Shown one piece after another: positions 43,331-55,145 of a DNA stretch of 64,000 nucleotides. The notes under the pieces are model-generated. The model was not told where the DNA came from. It saw only the letters and a list, made by a program, of their open reading frames with translations, and made no database searches. The position numbers were made by a program, and so were the translations under genes. The stretch covers positions 240,414,622 through 240,478,621 of the forward strand of contig NC_053039.3 of NCBI RefSeq assembly GCF_002575655.3, in the 5' to 3' direction. Source of the DNA: Aegilops tauschii subsp. strangulata (lineage: Eukaryota; Streptophyta; Magnoliopsida; Poales; Poaceae). How positions within the stretch are numbered: the first letter of the stretch is position 1; every line of letters begins with the position of its first letter.

Positions 43331-44028
43331 ATGAAAGGAAGGAAATAGATGAAATATTCTTTAACCAAATGCCTGTTTTGAAACACAACTTGCCTGTTGA
43401 GATTCTTGGGGATCCTCCTCGACCCAAGGGTGATCCCGTGTTTGAGCTTAAAAAATTACCTGATACTTTGAAATATGCTTATCTTGATGAAAAGAAGATA
43501 TGTCATGTTATTATTATTAGTGCTAAACTTTCAGAGCATGAAGAAAATAAATTATTGAAAACTCTGAAGAAGCACCTTGCAGCTAATGGATATACTCTTG
43601 ATGACCTTAAGGGCATTAGTCCCACTCTATGTCAGCACAAAATTAATATGGAGCCTGATGCTAAACCAGTTGTTGATCACCAACGACGGTTAAATCCTAA
43701 GATGAAAGAAGGGGTAAGAAATGAAATACTAAAGCTTCTGGAGGCAGGTATAATTTATCCTATTGCTGATAGTAGATGGATTGTTGAGGTTTTCATGGAT
43801 GATTTTTCCGTTTACGAAACTTCTTTTGATGATTGCTTAAGCAACCTTGATCGAATTCTGCAGAGATGTGAAGAAACTAACCTTGTTTTGAATTGGGAGA
43901 AATGCCACTTTATGGTTAATGAAGGTATTGTCTTGGGCATAAAATTGTTGAAAGAGGTATTGAAGTTGATAAAGCTAAAGTGGATGCTATTGAAAAGATG
44001 TTGTGTCCTAAAGATATCAAAGCTATAA
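43321..44028 (+). pseudogene. Reverse transcriptase of the Athila-like element, internally deleted
   Basis: The N-terminal part (INMEPDAKPVVDHQRRLNPK, then LLEAGIIYPIADSRWI) joins directly, in frame, to VEVFMDDFSVYETSFDDCLS. FMDD is the catalytic motif. The segment normally between these two parts, roughly 110-120 residues including the first catalytic Asp, is missing. After EGIVLG the frame shifts to that of the RNase H part. It is a dead polymerase. Confidence 0.85.
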
Positions 44029-44810
44029 GAAGTTTCCTTGGTCATGCTCGTTTCTATTGGAGGTTTATTAAATACTTCTCTAAAATTTCTGGGACTCTGA
44101 CTAATCTCTTGCAAAAAAGATGTTCCTTTTTTTATGATGATTGTGTAGAAGCATTTGAAATACTTAAGAAAGCCTTGATTTCTGCACCTATTGTTCAACG
44201 ACCTGATTGGAATTTACCCTTTGAAATTATGTGTGATGCTAGTGATTATGCTGTTGGTGATGTTCTAGGACAAAGAGTTGATCAGAAATTGAATGCAATC
44301 CATTGTGCTAGTAAAACTCTAGACAGTGCCCAGAGAAATTATGCTACTACTGAAAAAGAATTTTTAGCAGTTGTCTTTGCTTGTGATAATTTCAGATGTT
44401 ATATTGTTGATTCCAAAGTAACTGTTCACAATGATCATGCTGCTATTAAATACCTTATGGAAAAGAAAGAGGATAAACCTAGACTTATTAGATGGGTTCT
44501 CTTGCTGCAAGAATTTGATTTGCATATTATTGATAGAAAGGGAGCTGAGAACCCCGTAGCAGACAACTTGTCTAGGTTAGAAAATATTCTTGATGACCCA
44601 ATACCTATTGATAATAGTTTTCCTGATGAACAAATAGCTGTCACAAATGCTTCTCGTAGTGCTCCATGGTATGCTGATTATGTTAATTATATTGTTTCTA
44701 AATTTATACCACCTAGTTTCACATACCAGCAGAAGAAAAAGTTTTTGTGTTATTTAAGACATTACTTTTGGGATGACCCACACCTTTATAAAGAAGGATT
44801 TGATGGTGTT
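43940..44810 (+). pseudogene. RNase H and start of the integrase region
   Basis: The connection domain ([20 protein letters not shown]) precedes RNase H with [20 protein letters not shown], the Glu motif [13 protein letters not shown] and the Asp motif [13 protein letters not shown]. The sequence then enters the zone before the integrase zinc finger ([20 protein letters not shown]) and breaks at about 44,810, where antisense sequence of another element starts. Integrase is absent. Confidence 0.82.
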
Positions 44811-44894
44811 AACGGCAAAAGAATACCGCATATAGGTAGATATAGTGGACTCATGTGGGAAAACTGGTTTAAAGGATTTTGGATGCACAAGTAA

Positions 44895-46415
44895 AGATCA
44901 TACTTGGTGCAAAGTGAAGGCTAGCAAAGATTGAGAAGCGACCAACCAAGAAACGGATAATCTCATAAGCAAGAATTAAGCATAAATAACACCGAATAAT
45001 GCACCACAAGTAGGATATAATTTCATTGCATGACTATTGACTTTCGTACTTGCACAGGGAATCACAAACCTTAACACTGATATTCTTACTAAAGCATAAT
45101 TACTCATCAACATAACTCACATATCACATCATCATATCTCAAAACTGTTACTAAGAATCAAGTTTACTTTGTCCAATGATCTTTATGAAAGTTTTTATTA
45201 TATCCTTCTTGGATATCTATCACTTTGGGACTAATTTTCAAGTGTTGCTTTTCATAAGCTCAAACAAATATAAGTGAAGATCAAGAGCATAATTTTTCTT
45301 TCTCTCAAAATAATTTAAGTGAAGCAAGAGAGAATTTCTTGAAAATTTTACTAACTTTAAAATAAATCTAAGTGAAGCAAGAGAGCATTTCTTCAAAAAT
45401 ACTAAGCACACCGTGCTCAAAAAGATATAAGTGAAGCACTGGAGCAAGTCCATAGCTCATAAAAATTTAAATGAAGCATAGTGAGCAATTCTAACAAGTC
45501 ATGACATAATTTTGGCTCTCTCAAATAGGTGTGTACAGCAAGAGATCAAGACTTAAAACAAAAAACAAAACAAGCAAAGACTCATATCATACAAGACGCT
45601 CCAAGCAAAACACATATCATGTGACGAATAAAAATATAGTTTCGAGTAAAATACCGATGATCGTTAGAAGAAAGAGGGGATGCCACTCAGGGGCATCCCC
45701 AAGCTTAGTTGGATGCTCATTTTTGGATAATAGCTTGGGATGCCGGGGCATCCCCAATCTTAGGCTCTTCCATCCTTCCTTCATCCATCGTATGATAACC
45801 CAAAACTTGAAAACATCAATGACACAAAACTCAACAAAACCTTTGTGAGATCCGTTAGTGTAAGAAAAATAAATCACTACTATAAGTACTGTAGCAAACC
45901 AATTCATATTTTGTTTTTTATTATATCTACTGTATTCCAACTTTTCTATGGCAAAAACTCATCAAAGAAAACCATAGAGCCATCAAAATAAGCACACAAC
46001 ACAAACAAAACAGAATCTGTCAAAACAGAACAGTCTGTAGCAATCTGACTTAAAAGAAAACTTCTGAAACTCCAAAATTCTGAAAAAATAGGACGACCTA
46101 TATAATTTGTATATTAATCTTCTGAAAAAAGAATCAGGGCAAAAGCTCTTTCTGATAAAAAGTGAGAATTATTTTTGTGAGAACAAACTTTCTGTCTTTT
46201 TCAGCAAGATCAAACAACTATCACCCAAGAAGATCCTATCGGTTCTACTTGGCACAAACACTAATTAAAACACACAAAAACACAATCATAACAGTAGCAT
46301 AATTGTGATAACACTCAATAGCAGAAAGCAAAAAGCAAAAGTAAAATTTATTCATTGGGTTGCCTCCCAACAAGCGCTATAGTTTTACGCCCTTAGCTAG
46401 GCATAAAGCAAGGAT
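44895..46415 (-). other. 3' UTR of the 44,811-50,284 element
   Basis: AT-rich and non-coding. It holds a degenerate array of TCAAAAAGATATAAGTGAAG (five copies, 45,240-45,490) and the conserved hairpin TTGGGTTGCCTCCCAA (46,355-46,370). Confidence 0.65.
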
Positions 46416-46820
46416 CTAAGTTTTGTCATATTTGGTTCGAGATCCATAAGATGCCCTCATGATTGATTCATAAGGTGGCTTAATTATTGTTCTAGGAAAG
46501 TGTTCCATACCCTTCCTCAAATGAAATTGGAACTTAATATTGCCTTCTTTCATATCAATCACGACACAGATAGTGCGTAAAAACGGTCTACCAAGAATAA
46601 TTGGACAAGACGGATTGCAATCAATATCAAGAACAATAAAATCTATGGGCACATAATTCCTATTTGCAAGAATAAGAACATCATTAATTCTTCCCATTGG
46701 CTTTTTAATAGTAGAATCCGCCAAGTGCAAATTCAAAGAACATTCTTCAATATTAGTAAGACCAAGCACATCACATAAAGATTTGGGAATTGTAGAAACA
46801 CTAGCACCCAAGTCACACAA
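46416..46820 (-). pseudogene. Aspartic protease of the 44,811-50,284 element
   Basis: It begins CDLGASVSTIPKSLCDVLGL and contains VLDIDCNPSCPIILGRPFLR. It is 134 residues, collinear with the protease at 24,105-24,509 and about as long. Like its relative, it ends about 45 bp before the 3' UTR hairpin. Confidence 0.75.
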
Positions 46821-47141
46821 AGCAAAACACTCATAATTTTCAATCTTGACTTTGATAGTAGGTTACCATTCATCATGCAATTTTCTAGGAATTGATATTT
46901 CTAATTCCAATTTTTCTTCAAAAGCTTTCATCATAGCATCAACAATATGTTTAGTAAAAGCTTTATTTTGTTCATAAGCATGGGGTGAATTTATCATGGA
47001 TTGCAACAAAGAAATACAATCAATCAAAGATCAACAATCATAACTAAAGTCTTTATAATCCAAAAGAGTGGGCACATCACTAGCTAAAGTTTTGACCTCT
47101 CCAAACCCACTTTCATCAATTTTCTCAACATGATTTTCATC

Positions 47142-48493
47142 CTACGAAATATTGGGGCGCCTTATACCTAAAGTTGACTCTTCTCCAGTCCCTTTTTCAT
47201 CAATCTTAACTTTACTAAACAAGGAATCAATAGAAGAAAAACCAATCATTTTGAGATCTTCATCACTTTTACGAAAGAAATCACTAGAAAACGCTTTTTC
47301 TAAAAATTCTCTTTTAGCTCTAAGCATAGCGGGTCTTTCATCCATAGAAACATAAAGAGCTTTAATTGATTCATCTACTTTAGGCACAAAAAATTTCATC
47401 TTGAGATTTTCCACATCATGAGCAATTCTATCAACACTTCCAGACAAATCATCAATCTTATTCAACTTTTCTTCTATGGAAGTGTTGAAAACTTTTTTTG
47501 TATTGATAAATTCTTTAATATTATTCTCAAGATCAGAGGTGTTCCTATTATTAGTATAAGATTGATTTCCATAGGAATTACCATAATTATTAGAAGAATT
47601 ACTAGGAAAGGGCCTAGGATTAAAATTACCTCTATAAACATTGTTATTGAAATTATTTCGAGAGATAAAATTCACATCTATGGCATCACTATTTTTCGCA
47701 ATCAAAGTAGACAAAGGCATATCATTAAAATCAATAGGAGCACTTTTACTAGCAACCAATTTGATAAGAGCATCAACTGTTTTACTGAAAGAAGAAATTT
47801 CTTCAACCGAATTAACTTTTTAACTAGTAGGAGCTCTTTAAGTTTGCCATTGTCAATAATTTGCCATGATATTATCAAGCAATTTGGTGGCTTCACCCAA
47901 ATTAATTTCCATAAAAGTACCACCCGCGGCGGAATCTAAAAGATTACGAGAAACAAAATTCAATCCCGCATAAAAATTGTGTATGGTCATCCAAAGATTT
48001 AACCCATGAGTTGGGAAATTCCTCAGCATCATTTTCATCCTTTCCCAAGATTGTGCAACATGATCACGTTCAAGTTGCTTGAAATTCATGATCTGGGTTC
48101 AAAGGGAAATAATTTTTGTGGGGGGGGGGGATACTCAGTGATAAAAATATCTTTGCACTTATTCCAAGAATCGATACTATTGCGAGGCAAAGAAGAGAAC
48201 CAAATTTTTGCAGGCAAAGAGAACGGAAATAATTTCATATTAACCACATCATTGTCCACATCTTTTTTCTTCCGCATATCGCATAATTCCATGAAGGTAT
48301 TAAGATGGGACGCGGCGTCCTCATTAGAAGTGCCAGAAAATTGATCTTTCATAACAAGATTCAGCAAAGCAGTATTAATATCACAAGACTCCACACTAGT
48401 GGCGGGAGGAGCAATCGGAGTGCTAATAAAATCATTGTTGTTGGTATTTGAGAAATGACATAACTTGGTGTTCTCTTGAGTCGTGATGACCAC
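47142..48493 (-). pseudogene. Gag of the 44,811-50,284 element, frameshifted
   Basis: ATG at 48,493 starts MVITTQENTKLCHFSNTNNN. The core is split: RNSIDSWNKCKDIFITEYPP runs into a 12-base G run at about 48,120 that shifts the frame, and reading resumes as MNFKQLERDHVAQSWERMKM and TFMEINLGEATKLLDNIMAN. The Asn/Gly-rich tail (RGNFNPRPFPSNSSNNYGNS) and a Lys/Glu-rich part follow at 47,759-47,142. Several frame breaks make it inactive. Confidence 0.75.
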
Positions 48494-48672
48494 ACGACAA
48501 GATTGAACTCAAAAACAGATCCGGCAAGAAAACGGCGAACGGAAAAAGAGAGGCGAATAAAGCGGCAAATTTTTGTGAAGTGGGGGAGAGGAAAATGAGA
48601 GGCAAATGGAAAATAATGTAAATTGCGAGGAGATGAGATTGTGATTAGGAACCTGGTATATGTTGAAGATCC

Positions 48673-48690
48673 TCCCCGGCAACGGCGCCA
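48673..48690 (-). other. Primer-binding site (tRNA-Asp type)
   Basis: The complement of TCCCCGGCAACGGCGCCA lies 11 bp inside the 5' LTR, a perfect match to the plant tRNA-Asp 3' end as I recall it. Confidence 0.82.
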
Positions 48691-48701
48691 GAAATTCCTT
48701 T

Positions 48702-50284
48702 TGATGTCGCTTGAAGCTACGTCGGGTTTTCCCCAAAGATGAAGGGATGATGCAGCACAATAGTGGTAGGTATTTCCCTCAGATATGAAACCAAGGGTAT
48801 CGAACCAGTAGGAGAACCAAGCAAGACAAGGTAAACAGCCCCTCCACAGAAATAACAACCACTCGCAACCCAACGTGTTAAAGGGGTTGTCAATCCCTTT
48901 CGGGTAATGGCGCCAAAAACGTGCGTGGACGGGAGAAAGTTGTAATAGATTGAATAAATAGATCGCAAATAAAATAAAGTGCATCAAAGTATTTTTGTAT
49001 TTTTGGTTTAATAGATCTGAAAATAAATGCAAAAGAAAAGTGGATCGCAAAGGCAAATATATGAGAAGAAAGACCTGGGGGTCATAGGTTTCACTAGTGG
49101 CTTCTCTCGAGAAAAATAACAAACGGTGGGTGAACAAAATACTGTTGGGCAATTGACAGAACTTCAAATAATTGTGACAATATCCAGGCAATGATCATTA
49201 TATAGGCATCACGTCCAAGATTAGTAGACCGACTCCTACCTGCATCTACTACTACTACTCCATACATCGACCTCTATCCAGCATGCATCTAGTGTATTAA
49301 GTTCATCGAGAAATGGAGTAATGCAATAAGAACGATGAGATGATGTAGACAAGATCTATCTATGTAGAGATAGACCCCATCGTTTTATCCTGAGTTGAAA
49401 CGATACATACGTGTCGTTTCCCTTTCTGTCACAGGGATCAAGCACTGTAAGATTGAACCCACTACAAAGCACCTCTTCCCATTGCAAGATAAATAGATCA
49501 GGTTGGCCAAACAAAACCCAAATATTGGAGAAGAAATACGAGGCTATACGAGATCATGCATATAAGAGATCAAAGAAACTCAAATAAATTTCATGGATAT
49601 AAAAAGAAAGATCTGACATAAACTCAAAGTTCATCGATCCCAACAAACACACCGCAAAAGAGTTACATCATATGGATCTCCAAGAGACCATTGTATTGAG
49701 AATCCAGCGAGGGAGAGAGAGCCATCTAGCTACTAACTGCGGACTCGAAGGTCTACAAAGAAGTACTCACGCATCATCAGAGAGGCACCAATGGAGGTGG
49801 TGAACCCCATCCGAGATGGTGTCTAGATTGGATCCTGTGGTTCTGGACTCTACGGCGGCTGGATGAATATTTCGTCGACCGTCCTAGGGTTTCTGGAATA
49901 TTGGTATATTTATAGAGCAAAGAGGCGGTCCGGGGGGGACCCGAGGTGGGCATAACCCACCAGGGCGCGCCTGGGCCTCCTGACGCGCCCTGGTGGGTTG
50001 TGCCCCCTTCAGGGCACCTCCCAGTTGCAGCCAGGGCCCGTTGTGTTCCATCTGGCCCATAAAAAATCTCCGTGGAGTTTCGTGGCATTTGGACTCTGTC
50101 TGGTATTGATTTTCTGCGATGTAGACAACATGGAAAAAACAACAACTGGCACTTGGCACTATGTCAATAGGTTAGTACCAAAAAATGATATAAAATGACT
50201 ATGAAATGATTATAAAACATCCAAGAATTGATAATATAACAGCATGGAACAATCAAAAATTATAGATACGTTGGAGACGTATCA
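48702..50284 (-). repeat. 5' LTR of the 44,811-50,284 element
   Basis: On the + strand it begins TGATGTCGCTTGAAGC and ends GGAGACGTATCA (1,583 bp). It is homologous in opposite orientation to the LTRs at 57,495-57,995 and 61,506-63,085. It carries the tip palindrome at 50,265-50,283. Confidence 0.85.
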
Positions 50285-50399
50285 GGTACCTTCCCTTTCA
50301 AGTAATTAGGTCTCCCTATTTCCCCTTGGCGGCTGTTTTCTAGTGAGTTTAAGCCTCCGGTGGCCAAGGTGGGGAACAGAGTTCTCCCTTGGTGAGGTA

Positions 50400-50920
50400 G
50401 ATACAATTCGGTTGCGGGCAAAGTGGCCCTCACCAACTCGTGCCTTTCTTCCCTCCCAATGTTTACCATGGGCTTCTTTAGACTTTCCAAAGGAACACAT
50501 GCGGGCTTTGATAAACATAGAGGTGCTTTATTCTAGAACTCGGCTGAGAACAAGCGTAAATACAGGCTGGTTAAATGGGAAATCAATTGCAAACCTAAAA
50601 GCCTTGGGGGGCTTGGGATCATGAATACCCAGGTGATGAACACATGTCTTATTGTCAAATTATGGTGGAGAATCATGACGGCTAACCCGAATGCATTGTG
50701 GCTTCGTATCTTAAAAGCAAAATACATCCCGAGTGGTAGCCCTATGTTTGCAACTTCTAGTGGGCCTCCCAGTTCTGGGTGGACCTTGTCAAGGTCCGGG
50801 ATGTGTTCCGTTCCAATGTCAAGTTCGTGGTCAATGATGGAGTTTCGACTTATTTTTGGTTAGATTGGTGGACTGGGGACGCCCCCTTGGCGTCCTCTTT
50901 CTGAGTTCTTTTTTCCTACT
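50400..50920 (+). pseudogene. LINE reverse-transcriptase C-terminal part
   Basis: In one frame the reading is KVALTNSCLSSLPMFTMGFF … LSKGTHAGFDKHRGALF, a stop, then KRKYRLVKWEINCKPKSLGG, LGIMNTQVMNTCLIVKLWWR and NALWLRILKAKYIPSG. This is the stretch after the RT fingers/palm of plant LINE ORF2, leading to the zf-RVT region. An internal stop and later frameshifts make it inactive. Confidence 0.75.
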
Positions 50921-50926
50921 GCTCAC

Positions 50927-52312
50927 TGATAACCCACAAGTATAGGGGATCGCAACAGTTTTTGAGGGTAGAGTATTCAACCCAAATTTATTGATTTGAC
51001 ACAAGGGGAGCCAAAGAATATTCTCAAGTATTAGCAGCTGAGTTGTCAATTCTACCACACCTAAAAGACTTAATATCTGCAGCAAAGTATTTAGTAGCAA
51101 AGTAATATGGAAGTAACAGTAACAGTGACAAAACTAACAGTAGCAGCTTTGTAGTAATTGTAAAAGTGGCAACGGTGAAGTAACTAAGCAAAGATCAATA
51201 TGTGAAAAGCTTGTAGGCAATGGATCAATGATGGATAATTATGTCGGATGCGATTCCTCATGCAACAGTTATAACATAGGGTGACACAGAACTAGCTCCA
51301 GTTCATCAATGTAATGTAGAAATGCGTTCCGAATATAGTCATACGCGCTTATGGAAAAGAACTTGCATGACATCTTTTGTCCTACCCTCCCGTGGCAGCG
51401 GGATCCTATTGGAAACTAAGGGATATTAAGGCCTCCTTTTAATAGAGTACCGGACCAAAGAATTAAGACTTAGTGAATACATGAACTCCTCAAACTATGG
51501 TCATCACCGGGAGTGGTCCCGATTATTGTCACTTCGGGGTTACCGGATCATAACACATAATAGGTGACTATTGACTTGCAAGATAGGATAAAGAACTCAC
51601 ATATATTCATGAAAACATAATAGGTTCAGATCTGAAATCATGGCACTCGGGCCCTAGTGACAAGAATTAAGCATAGCAAAGTCATAGCAACATCAATCTC
51701 AGAACATAATGGATACTAGGGATCAAACCCTAACAAAACTAACTCGATTACATGATAAATCTCATCCAACCCATCACCGTCCAGCAAGCCTATGATGGAA
51801 TTACTCACGCACGGCGGTGAGCATCATGAAATTGGTGATGGAGGATGGTTGATGATGACGACGGCGACGGATTCCCCTCTCTGGAGCCCCGAACGGACTC
51901 CAGATCAGCCCTCGTGAGAGAGATTAGGGCTTGGCGGCGGCTCCGTATCGTAAAACGCGATGAATCTTCTCTCTGATTTTTTTCTCGCTGAACGTGAATA
52001 TATAGAGTTGGAGTTGAGGTCGGTGGAGCCTCAGGGGGCCCACGAGGCAGGGGGCGCGCCCCCCACCCTCGTGGAAAGGGTGTGGGCCCCCTGGTGTTGA
52101 TTCTTTTGCCAGTATTTTTTATTTATTCCAAAAATATTCTCCGTGAAGTTTCAGGTCATTCCGAGAACTTTTATTTCTGCACAGAAATAACACATATGGC
52201 AATTCTGCTGAAAATAGCGTCAGTCCGGGTTAGTTCCATTCAAATCATGCAAGTTAGAGTCCAAAACAAGGGCAAAAGTGTTTGGAAAAGTAGATACGTT
52301 GGAGACGTATCA
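50927..52312 (-). repeat. 3' LTR of the 50,927-56,542 element
   Basis: It starts TGATAACCCACAAGTATAGG and ends TTGGAGACGTATCA (1,386 bp). The body differs from the 1.58-kb LTRs elsewhere in the window, but the last 20 bp are the same. Confidence 0.9.
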
Positions 52313-54565
52313 ACTCCCCCAAGCTTAAACATTTGCTTGTCCTCAAGCAATTGAGTTGACAAACTGAAAGTGATAAAGAAAAACTTTTACAAACTCTGTT
52401 TGCTCTTGTTGTTGTAAATATGTAAAGCCAGCATTCAAGTTTTCAGCAAAGATTATGAACTAACCATATTCACAATAACACTTATGTCTCATGTTTACTC
52501 ATATCAATGGCATAATCAACTAGCGATCAATAATAATAAATCTTAGATGACAACACTTTCTCAAAACAATCATAATATGATATAAGAAGATGGTATCTCG
52601 CTAGCCCTTTCTGAGACCGCAAAACATAAATGCAGAGCACCTCTGAAGATCAAGGACTGACTAGACATTGTAATTCATGGTAAAGAGATCCAGTCATAGT
52701 CATACCCAATGTAAATTAATAGTAATGCATGCAAATGACAGCGGTGCTCTCCAACTAGTGCTTTTTAATAAGAGGATGATGACTTAGCATAAAAGTGAAT
52801 AGATAGGCCCTTCACAGAGGGAAGCAGGGATTTGTAGAGGTGCCAGAGCTCGATTTTTAAAATAGAGATAAATAATATTTTGAGTGGCATACTTTCATTG
52901 TCAACATAACAACCGAGATATCTCGATATCTTCCATGCTACACACATTATAGGCGGTTCCCAAGCAGAATGGTAAAGTTTATACTCCCCCACCACCAACA
53001 AACATTAATCCATGGCTTGTCCGAAACAACGGGTGCCTCCAACTAACAACAATCCTGGGGGAGTTTTGTTTCCAATTATTTTGATTTAAGCATGGGACTG
53101 GGCATCCCGGTACCAGCCATTTTCTCATGAATGAGGAGCGGAGTCCACTCCTCGTGAGACTAACCCACCTAGCATGGAAGATACAGACAACCTTAGTTGA
53201 TACATGAGTTATTCGAGCATACAAAACATAATTTCATTTGAAGGTTTAGAGTTTGGCACATACAAATTTACTTGGAACGGCAGGTAGATACCGCATATAG
53301 GAAGGTATGGTGGACTCATATGGAATAACTTTGGGGTTTATGGAAGTGGATGCACAAGCAGTATTCCCGCTTAGTACAAGTGAAGGCTAGAAAAAGACTG
53401 GGAAGCGACCAACTAGAGAGCGCCAACAGTCATGAACATGCATTAAAATTAATCAACACTGAGTGCAAGCATGAGTAGGATATAATTCACCATGAACATA
53501 AATATCGTGGAGGCTATGTTGATTTTGTTTCAACTACATGCGTGAACATATGCCAAGTCAAGCCACTCGAATCATTCAAAGGAGGATACCACCCTATCAT
53601 ACCACATCACAACCATTTTAATAGCATGTTGGTACGCAAGGTAAACCATTATAAACTCCTAGCTAATTAAGCATGGCATGAGCAACTATAATCTCTAATT
53701 GTTATTGCAAACATGTTTCATTAATAATAGGCTGAATCAGGAACGATGAACTAATCATATTTACAACAACAAGATTGGTCGAGTTCATACCAACTTCTCC
53801 CATCTCAATCAGCCAATCATATATCGTCATTATTGCCTTTCACTTGCACGACCGAACAGTGTGGATAATAATAATAGTGCACGTGCATTGGACTAAGCTG
53901 GAATCTGCATGCATTTAATACAAGGGAGAAGACAAGGTAATATGGGCTCTTTGTTAAATCAACAATAATGCATATGAGAGCCACTTAAACATTTTCATCA
54001 TGGTCCTCTCCTCTCGACACCCAAAGAAAAGAAACAAAACTATTTACACGGGAAATCTCCGAACAAGCAAAAGAAGAACGAGAAATCTTTTTGGGTTTTC
54101 TTTTAATTATTACTACTACAAGCATGGAAAGTAAACTAGCTAAAAACTACAACTAATTTTTTTTGGTTTTTCTTAAGGTTTTTCAAACACACAAAAGAAG
54201 GCTTAAAACAGAAAATAAACTAGCATGGATAGTACAATGAAAAAGTATGAGCACGGACAACTGGCATGAGTGTGTGAACATGAATGTAATGTAAGTGAGA
54301 AATACGTACTCCCCCAAGCTTAGGCTTTTGGCCTAAGTTGGTCTAGGGCAAAGTTGTAACTGGGGTCTTACTGAGATGCAGCGGCTACTGCCAGACAAGC
54401 TGCAGCTTGGAGGTGATCTGCCTCCGTCCTCCTCTCATATACGTTTGCCTCATCCCTGGTTATAACATATCTCGTTTTTACCTGAAAGTCAAAGAAAGTA
54501 GGGGCAAGGAGAGCAACATGGACAGTGCGACGTCTGTCAAAGATTAGTCAGTACTGGAGGAACTA
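52313..54565 (-). other. 3' UTR of the 50,927-56,542 element
   Basis: AT-rich and non-coding on both strands. Around 53,270-53,420 it resembles the UTR of the gag elements (taccgcatataggaaggtatggtgg, gaagcgaccaacta). A second polypurine-like stretch, cccccaagcttaggctttt, lies at 54,311-54,329. Short frames are not supported. Confidence 0.55.
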
Positions 54566-54928
54566 TTAATTCCTCTCAACAAACTGATGGCGAACCATAG
54601 CATTATAATCTAGATAAGCAGGAGGCAATTCCATGTCATTTACATGTATGGGTACATCAAGATAATTAGCTACACGAGTTGCATAAATTCCACCAAACGA
54701 GTCTCCACTTAAACCGTTAAGATGCAACCTTCGTGCAACAATGGCCCCCAAGTTATATTGTTTATCTCCTAATACCGCACTCTTGAGGACAGAAAGATCT
54801 GGAACGCACATGTGACAAGCTTCATCTTTACCGTTAATGCATCTACCTATAAAGGGAGCAAAATAATGTACGGAAGGAAAATGAATGCTCCCTATGGTAG
54901 CTTGTGTGATTTCTCTAGATTCCCCCAT
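54566..54928 (-). pseudogene. ATHILA ORF-1-like protein fragment
   Basis: The minus-strand frame starts MGESREITQATIGSIHFPSV and contains YFAPFIGRCINGKDEACHMC and LGAIVARRLHLNGLSGDSFG. I recognise this wording as the C-terminal half of the Athila ORF-1 family of plant Gypsy elements (function unknown, sometimes discussed with gag). It ends at 54,566 after HQFVERN. The first part of the protein is missing or frame-broken before 54,929. Confidence 0.6.
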
Positions 54929-55145
54929 AGTGATACTAGCAAGAAAGTCTTTATATTCAGATTTGCGAGGTTCACTAACATTGCCCCACTGTAGGAGTTT
55001 ACAAGCAATATTAAAAATCTTCTAAATCCATGGTATATGATTTATCATAAAGATCAAATAAAACAGTGTGAGAATTGCGTGAGGATGTAAATTTAAACCT
55101 TCTCACAAATGAATCAGTTAGGTATTGATATTGCGGGCACTTATC

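Larger units (their letters stand above)
1..44810 (+). mobile_element. Athila-like autonomous Gypsy retrotransposon, interrupted and truncated
   Basis: The outermost element of the left two thirds. It comprises the tail of a 5' LTR, a primer-binding site and leader (1-337), and resumes at 41,626 with gag, protease, RT and RNase H remnants. The two halves are separated only by the CACTA at 338-41,625 and its ATA duplication. The tRNA-Asp primer site and the RT core wording FMDDFSVY are typical of the Athila clade of Ty3/Gypsy. Integrase and the 3' LTR are missing, because the coding part fuses at about 44,810 to an antisense element. Several stops, a frameshift and an internal RT deletion make it dead. 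The family name is not assigned. Confidence 0.82.
44811..50284 (-). mobile_element. 3'-truncated non-autonomous gag-protease retrotransposon, minus strand
   Basis: The 5' LTR lies at 48,702-50,284 and the primer site at 48,673-48,690. Gag, protease and 3' UTR extend leftward. No 3' LTR exists: the 3' UTR is cut at about 44,811 and fused to pol of the Athila-like element. The UTR aligns with the complement of 60,240-60,650 of the plus-strand element. It encodes no polymerase. The sequence GGTAC after the LTR would be one side of the target duplication. Confidence 0.82.
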
